Under the pieces are notes generated by a model, which had not been told where the DNA came from, did no database searches, and saw only the letters and a program-made list of their open reading frames with translations. The position numbers and the translations under genes were made by a program. A stretch of DNA of 64,000 nucleotides from CBDDGJ01 sp965227805. GTDB taxonomy: Bacteria; Pseudomonadota; Alphaproteobacteria; RS24. Each line of letters begins with the position of its first letter. The first letter of the stretch is position 1. This document shows positions 60,579 through 64,000 of this stretch, piece after piece. The DNA is taken from positions 1 through 64,000 of the forward strand of contig CBDDGJ010000003.1 in the NCBI GenBank assembly GCA_965227805.1. The letters are read 5' to 3'.

Positions 60579-61186
60579 TTTGCAATCTCAAAACTTACAA
60601 TTTGGCGCACCCCCGGGCGCGGCACAGCGCGCCCATTTTCCATCATAGGTCGATATTTCCATTTCTTGACAGCTACAATCGCAACAACATCAAATATATG
60701 TGGCGGGTCGGACTCAAGCACAATCGGGTTCACGGCCTGACCAATTTCATCAATGGTAAACTCCAATAGCACCCAGCCCTCTATACCACGCGCCAAAGCC
60801 CGGCTCGGATAACGCGGCGGCACGCGGACAATCGCCAAAGCATCACCATCAACCGGTGCATTAAAGCTCAGGCCTGCTATCTCAAACTGACCAAAATCAA
60901 CCGCCATAGATACATTATCCATAGTGGGTCGCTCCACTTGGCTTAGCTTGGGGGGCGGTGGCGGCTCATCCGGTTCGGGCTTCGCCGGACGCTTCACATG
61001 ACGCGATTTATCATTTACAGCCTCATCGCGTTCCACACGCACAAAGTCAATAATAGTCGCAGTGGCGGCGTCTTCCAGTTCATAATTTTTACCCGTAACC
61101 AGAAGTTTCATTGTAAGAAATAAAAACCCCGTCGTTATAACGGCCAGCGCACCGATCATCACATATCTGATAGCTATGTGCTGCAT
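60575..61186 (-). CDS. TonB energy transducer
   Basis: This 203-residue protein has one N-terminal membrane helix (RYVMIGALAVITTGFLFLT), a Pro-rich linker (KRPAKPEPDEPPPPPK), and the TonB C-terminal fold (RVPPRYPSRALARGIEGWVL, ending KKWKYRPMMENG and VRQIVSFEI). It transmits ExbB/ExbD energy to outer-membrane receptors. It is close to the short TonB2 type rather than long classical TonB. Confidence 0.93.
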   Translation of the reverse strand: MQHIAIRYVMIGALAVITTGFLFLTMKLLVTGKNYELEDAATATIIDFVRVERDEAVNDKSRHVKRPAKPEPDEPPPPPKLSQVERPTMDNVSMAVDFGQFEIAGLSFNAPVDGDALAIVRVPPRYPSRALARGIEGWVLLEFTIDEIGQAVNPIVLESDPPHIFDVVAIVAVKKWKYRPMMENGRAVPRPGVRQIVSFEIAK

Positions 61187-61195
61187 AATGGTAAA

Positions 61196-61597
61196 TTATT
61201 TTTCATCCGCCGCGATTGAAACCGATGTAACACCAGCAAGGCGGATTTGATCCATAATCTCAACCAAAATGCCGGTTTGGGCGCGCTTATCGGCTTGTAT
61301 CACCGCCCCACCTTGCGGATTTTCCGCATGTAAGCGTTCAATATTTGCCCGCACAGCCGCCAAATCAACCTGCCTGCGGTTTATCCATATTTCATTATGT
61401 TCATCAATGGCAACCAAAATCCCCACACGCGATTGCTTCACCGACGTTTCCGCATCGGGGCGCGATACATCAATACCACTCTCCTTGACAAAACTTGCCG
61501 TTACAATAAAGAAAATCAGCATAATAAAAACAATGTCAAGCATAGGCGTCATATCAATCGCCATATCGTTTTCCTGCTGTCTGCGTCTTTTACGCAT
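61196..61597 (-). CDS. exbD: ExbD/TolR-type biopolymer transport protein
   Basis: This 133-residue protein has a basic start MRKRRRQQENDMAIDMTP, then one membrane helix (IVFIMLIFFIVTASFV) with the conserved Asp in MTPMLDIVFI, and a periplasmic domain. ATG 61597 is chosen because GGGAGG lies 5 bases upstream. It couples proton flow in ExbB to TonB. Confidence 0.93.
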   Translation of the reverse strand: MRKRRRQQENDMAIDMTPMLDIVFIMLIFFIVTASFVKESGIDVSRPDAETSVKQSRVGILVAIDEHNEIWINRRQVDLAAVRANIERLHAENPQGGAVIQADKRAQTGILVEIMDQIRLAGVTSVSIAADEK

Positions 61598-61608
61598 CAA
61601 CGCCTCCC

Positions 61609-62163
61609 TTAATCTTCCAGAGTTAAGCGGTCGCTTAACCCCTTAACCCAAAAGTCGGCGCGCCGCTCCAGGCTGGTGATAAAAAATAATCCCGAAAGCG
61701 CCGTAACCATGCCCGCCATTGTTGGCAAGGTCGCTTTGGCAATACCCGCAGCCATAGCACGCGCATTGCCCGAACCCGTTACCGCCATCACATCAAACAC
61801 CTCCACCATGCCGGTTACTGTGCCGAGTAATCCCAAAAAAGGTGCCAAAGCCACAAGGGTTTTAATGTAAATTAAATTGCGATTGGCCGCACACCGCGCG
61901 GCACTGATAAATGCCAGCCTTATTTTATGGGCATACCAGCTTTTATGCTCACGACGTGCCGCCCACGCTTCGATGAAAGATGCGGTAAGTTGTCTCTGCC
62001 CTGTGCGAAAAAAGCTATAGCGTTCATAAATCAGCACCCATAGCACCAAAGTCGCAACCATAATTGCAACCAGCACGCTGCCCCCCATTTCGAGAAAGTC
62101 GCGCATGGTGCGTATCGCTTCAAACGGATTTATGAATAGCCAGATTATATCGCGTATATCCAT
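61609..62163 (-). CDS. exbB: Short ExbB/TolQ proton-channel subunit
   Basis: This 184-residue protein has three membrane helices; the last two carry LVALAPFLGLLGTVTGMVEV and GIAKATLPTMAGMVTALSGL, the pore-lining core of the MotA/TolQ/ExbB family. Its ATG shares a base with the stop of the upstream gene (TAATG). It is the second ExbB-like protein in the operon. Confidence 0.92.
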   Translation of the reverse strand: MDIRDIIWLFINPFEAIRTMRDFLEMGGSVLVAIMVATLVLWVLIYERYSFFRTGQRQLTASFIEAWAARREHKSWYAHKIRLAFISAARCAANRNLIYIKTLVALAPFLGLLGTVTGMVEVFDVMAVTGSGNARAMAAGIAKATLPTMAGMVTALSGLFFITSLERRADFWVKGLSDRLTLED

Positions 62164-63536
62164 TATTTTTCTTCAGCATGACGCGCAATAAAGCCGGTCG
62201 CCTGCTCCTCCAAAATCTGAATTATATCGCGCGAATATGTCGTGGCAACCGCATGTAAAAGCAAAATCGGTATGGCTACTACCAGCCCCAAAACCGTCGT
62301 AATCAATGCTTGCGAAATACCCCCCGCCATAAGTTTAGGATCACCCGTGCCAAAAAGCGTAATCGCCTGGAAAGTCAAAATCATGCCTGTAACCGTGCCC
62401 AACAAACCCAAAAGCGGGGCAATGCCAGATAAAAGTTTCAATAAGGATAAACCACGCTCCAAAGCCGGTATTTCTTTCAAAATCGCATCATCCAGCTTTA
62501 ATTCCAGCGTTTCAACATCATGTGCTTTATTCGACTGATAAACCGCCCACACACGCCCCAAAGGTGTATGCGTATCATTATCCACCTGCCCTGCAGCAAG
62601 CTGGGTTTTTACTTTGCGTGATAATAAGCCAAGCCGTATAATACGCTCCAGCGCCAGCAAAACGCCTAACACGCCAAGGATAAGGATAATATAACCAACC
62701 AAGCCACCTTGATGTATACGTTCCGTCACGCGCGGCATTTGCAAGAAAAGGTTTAATAAACCCCCGCGCGAGGGGTCAACCACCCCCACAGTCATGACGT
62801 TTTTTTGCGCTTTAGTAAGCGTATCAGCAGCATCAAGAAAACGTGCCGGCGGCTGGCGCCCTATTTCGGCAAAGCGTGCATCACCTGCATAGCGGATAAA
62901 CGCCCCTTCATTCAAAGCCGTAAAAGGCCCAACACGCAAAATTTCACCTTCGCGCACGAAACCATCAAGGCGCACAATTTCGCCATCAAAATATTTTACT
63001 TCGCCTTGTGCCGTCATTTCCTGCTGTAAGGCATACCATAAATATTCCAGCTGCTCTATCTCCGGCAAGCCCTTTGTTTTTGCCAACACACCAAGCGGCG
63101 CACTACGCCCTTTAATCTCACCCGATATCATACTTTCTTCAATATGCGCTTTTGTCTCTCCAGCGACTTGCCGCACAATGCCAAATAACTCACCAAACAC
63201 ACCAAGCCGTTCAGCAAGCAAGGCTTCTAATTCGGCCAGTTTTAATTCATTATCATTAAAGGATGCTTCAAGTCTGGTGCTGCGCTCTTCCGCATCTTTA
63301 ATTTGTGCCTCTATATCTGCAAGCATTTGTTTTTGCCGGTCACGATTAGCGCGAAATTCGGCTTCGCGTTTATCATAATCCTGATTATCTCGCACACGGC
63401 CTTTGCGGATTTGTTCTAACAAAGTTTGCAATGTTACCATGTCATCATTTTGTTCTGCCCGCATTTGTGCATAACTGGGTGTAAGATGCGGGCTTCCCAA
63501 AATAAAAAAGGCAATAATAAAAATAATCTTTTTCAT
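62163..63536 (-). CDS. Long ExbB-family protein (TtpC-like)
   Basis: This 457-residue protein begins MKKIIFIIAFFILGSPHLTP (signal peptide), followed by a coiled-coil region (residues about 30-130, KRRQKQMLADIEAQIKDAEE-type Lys/Glu-rich). The C-terminal half is a MotA/TolQ/ExbB channel (SGIAPLLGLLGTVTGMILTF and LALERIIRLGLLSRK). This architecture matches TtpC, which is needed by TonB2 systems of Vibrio. It links the DUF3450 protein upstream with the short ExbB downstream. Confidence 0.9.
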   Translation of the reverse strand: MKKIIFIIAFFILGSPHLTPSYAQMRAEQNDDMVTLQTLLEQIRKGRVRDNQDYDKREAEFRANRDRQKQMLADIEAQIKDAEERSTRLEASFNDNELKLAELEALLAERLGVFGELFGIVRQVAGETKAHIEESMISGEIKGRSAPLGVLAKTKGLPEIEQLEYLWYALQQEMTAQGEVKYFDGEIVRLDGFVREGEILRVGPFTALNEGAFIRYAGDARFAEIGRQPPARFLDAADTLTKAQKNVMTVGVVDPSRGGLLNLFLQMPRVTERIHQGGLVGYIILILGVLGVLLALERIIRLGLLSRKVKTQLAAGQVDNDTHTPLGRVWAVYQSNKAHDVETLELKLDDAILKEIPALERGLSLLKLLSGIAPLLGLLGTVTGMILTFQAITLFGTGDPKLMAGGISQALITTVLGLVVAIPILLLHAVATTYSRDIIQILEEQATGFIARHAEEK

Positions 63537-63551
63537 ATTGTCCCCTAAAAT

Positions 63552-64000
63552 TTATTCGGAAAGAACGACCGGCACAACCAAAAGATCGGGCGCGGCTTGT
63601 TGTTTTGCAACACGAAGGGCGGCACGTAATTCACCATCAAATTCACCATCTAAATCGACAAATTCTTGCTTGCTTTGCGACCATGCGCCGCTTTCTTCAC
63701 CATCCAAACTTTGATAAATCAGAGCCACACGGCCAATACGTAGAAACGTCACCATACGCTCTTCCCCTTTTATATCCATTGTGGCTTCATAAGCCTCGAT
63801 CGTCCGTCCATATTCATTTTCAATTTCATAAGCCTCAAGAATTTTACGGAATTTTTCTGCCTGGTTTGCATCCGCGCGTTTCATAAGTGCATGGAGATTT
63901 TGCACACGCGCCTCACGCTCGGGTTTAAGAAAAGGAACATCAAGGCTGATAAATTTTTCCAGGCCGGCAATCATATTAAACATAAGCGGCACAATGGCAC
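63552..64000 (-). CDS. DUF3450 protein, N-terminus beyond the window
   Basis: The frame is open to the right edge, so only the last 146-149 residues are visible. It contains MPLMFNMIAGLEKFISLDVP, a charged helical stretch, and the C-terminal block MVTFLRIGRVALIYQSLDGE typical of DUF3450. The family is a coiled-coil periplasmic protein and is usually first in TtpC-type TonB operons, as here. Confidence 0.88.
   Translation of the reverse strand, partial: AIVPLMFNMIAGLEKFISLDVPFLKPEREARVQNLHALMKRADANQAEKFRKILEAYEIENEYGRTIEAYEATMDIKGEERMVTFLRIGRVALIYQSLDGEESGAWSQSKQEFVDLDGEFDGELRAALRVAKQQAAPDLLVVPVVLSE

Overview
The window looks like a chromosomal segment of an alphaproteobacterium. The reasons are the rRNA operon order 16S-tRNA-Ile-tRNA-Ala-23S-5S with a nearby initiator tRNA, an F0 ATP synthase operon (atpI-B-E-F'-F) without F1 genes, a SUF operon headed by an Rrf2 regulator and an IscS-type desulfurase, and a mutY/DUF721/dsbA/smc block. 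I cannot name a genus from the sequence alone.

Region 1 (1-18.4 kb, AT-rich, nearly all on the minus strand) is a surface-polysaccharide locus of the ABC-transporter type. Reading from its upstream end: galE, GDP-fucose synthase, a decayed phosphomannomutase remnant, a predicted beta-propeller protein, a family 2 glycosyltransferase, an unknown multi-pass membrane protein, a CMP-sugar synthetase-like gene, a 2-hydroxyacid dehydrogenase, the Wzm/Wzt exporter, a methyltransferase, a 1523-residue multi-domain glycan enzyme, an SDR dehydrogenase, a DUF115/sialyltransferase-like gene and a second glycosyltransferase. An IS3 element has removed the last 30 codons of that second glycosyltransferase, and they can be read on the far side of the IS. 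Beyond it a c-type cytochrome ends at the window edge. Genes are tightly packed with ATGA, TGATG and TAATG overlaps, so the locus is probably one long transcript.

Region 2 (18.3-23.6 kb) holds tRNA-Leu, tRNA-fMet, a small lipoprotein and four insertion sequences: two apparently identical IS1595-family copies in inverted orientation flanking two different IS3-family elements. The island sits between 5S rRNA and tRNA-fMet, where these genes are normally adjacent.

Region 3 (23.6-30.2 kb) is a complete rRNA operon on the minus strand. A DUF1761 membrane-protein gene lies inside the 16S-23S spacer, between tRNA-Ile and tRNA-Ala. A strong rRNA-type promoter lies about 760 bases upstream of 16S.

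Region 4 (30.3-64 kb) is housekeeping DNA: an M23 peptidase, alaS, mutY, DUF721, a DsbA-like thiol oxidoreductase, smc, the F0 operon, the complete SUF iron-sulfur operon, an alpha/beta hydrolase, DUF2855, ligA-recN-bamD, and a 3-hydroxyisobutyryl-CoA hydrolase-like gene. Next is an isolated FRG-domain protein with seven near-identical 42-residue TPR units, which is the most defence-like gene here. The window ends in a TonB energy-transduction operon of the TtpC type (DUF3450, long ExbB/TtpC, short ExbB, ExbD, TonB, TPR protein) running off the right edge.

I found no CRISPR array, prophage or classical toxin-antitoxin pair.
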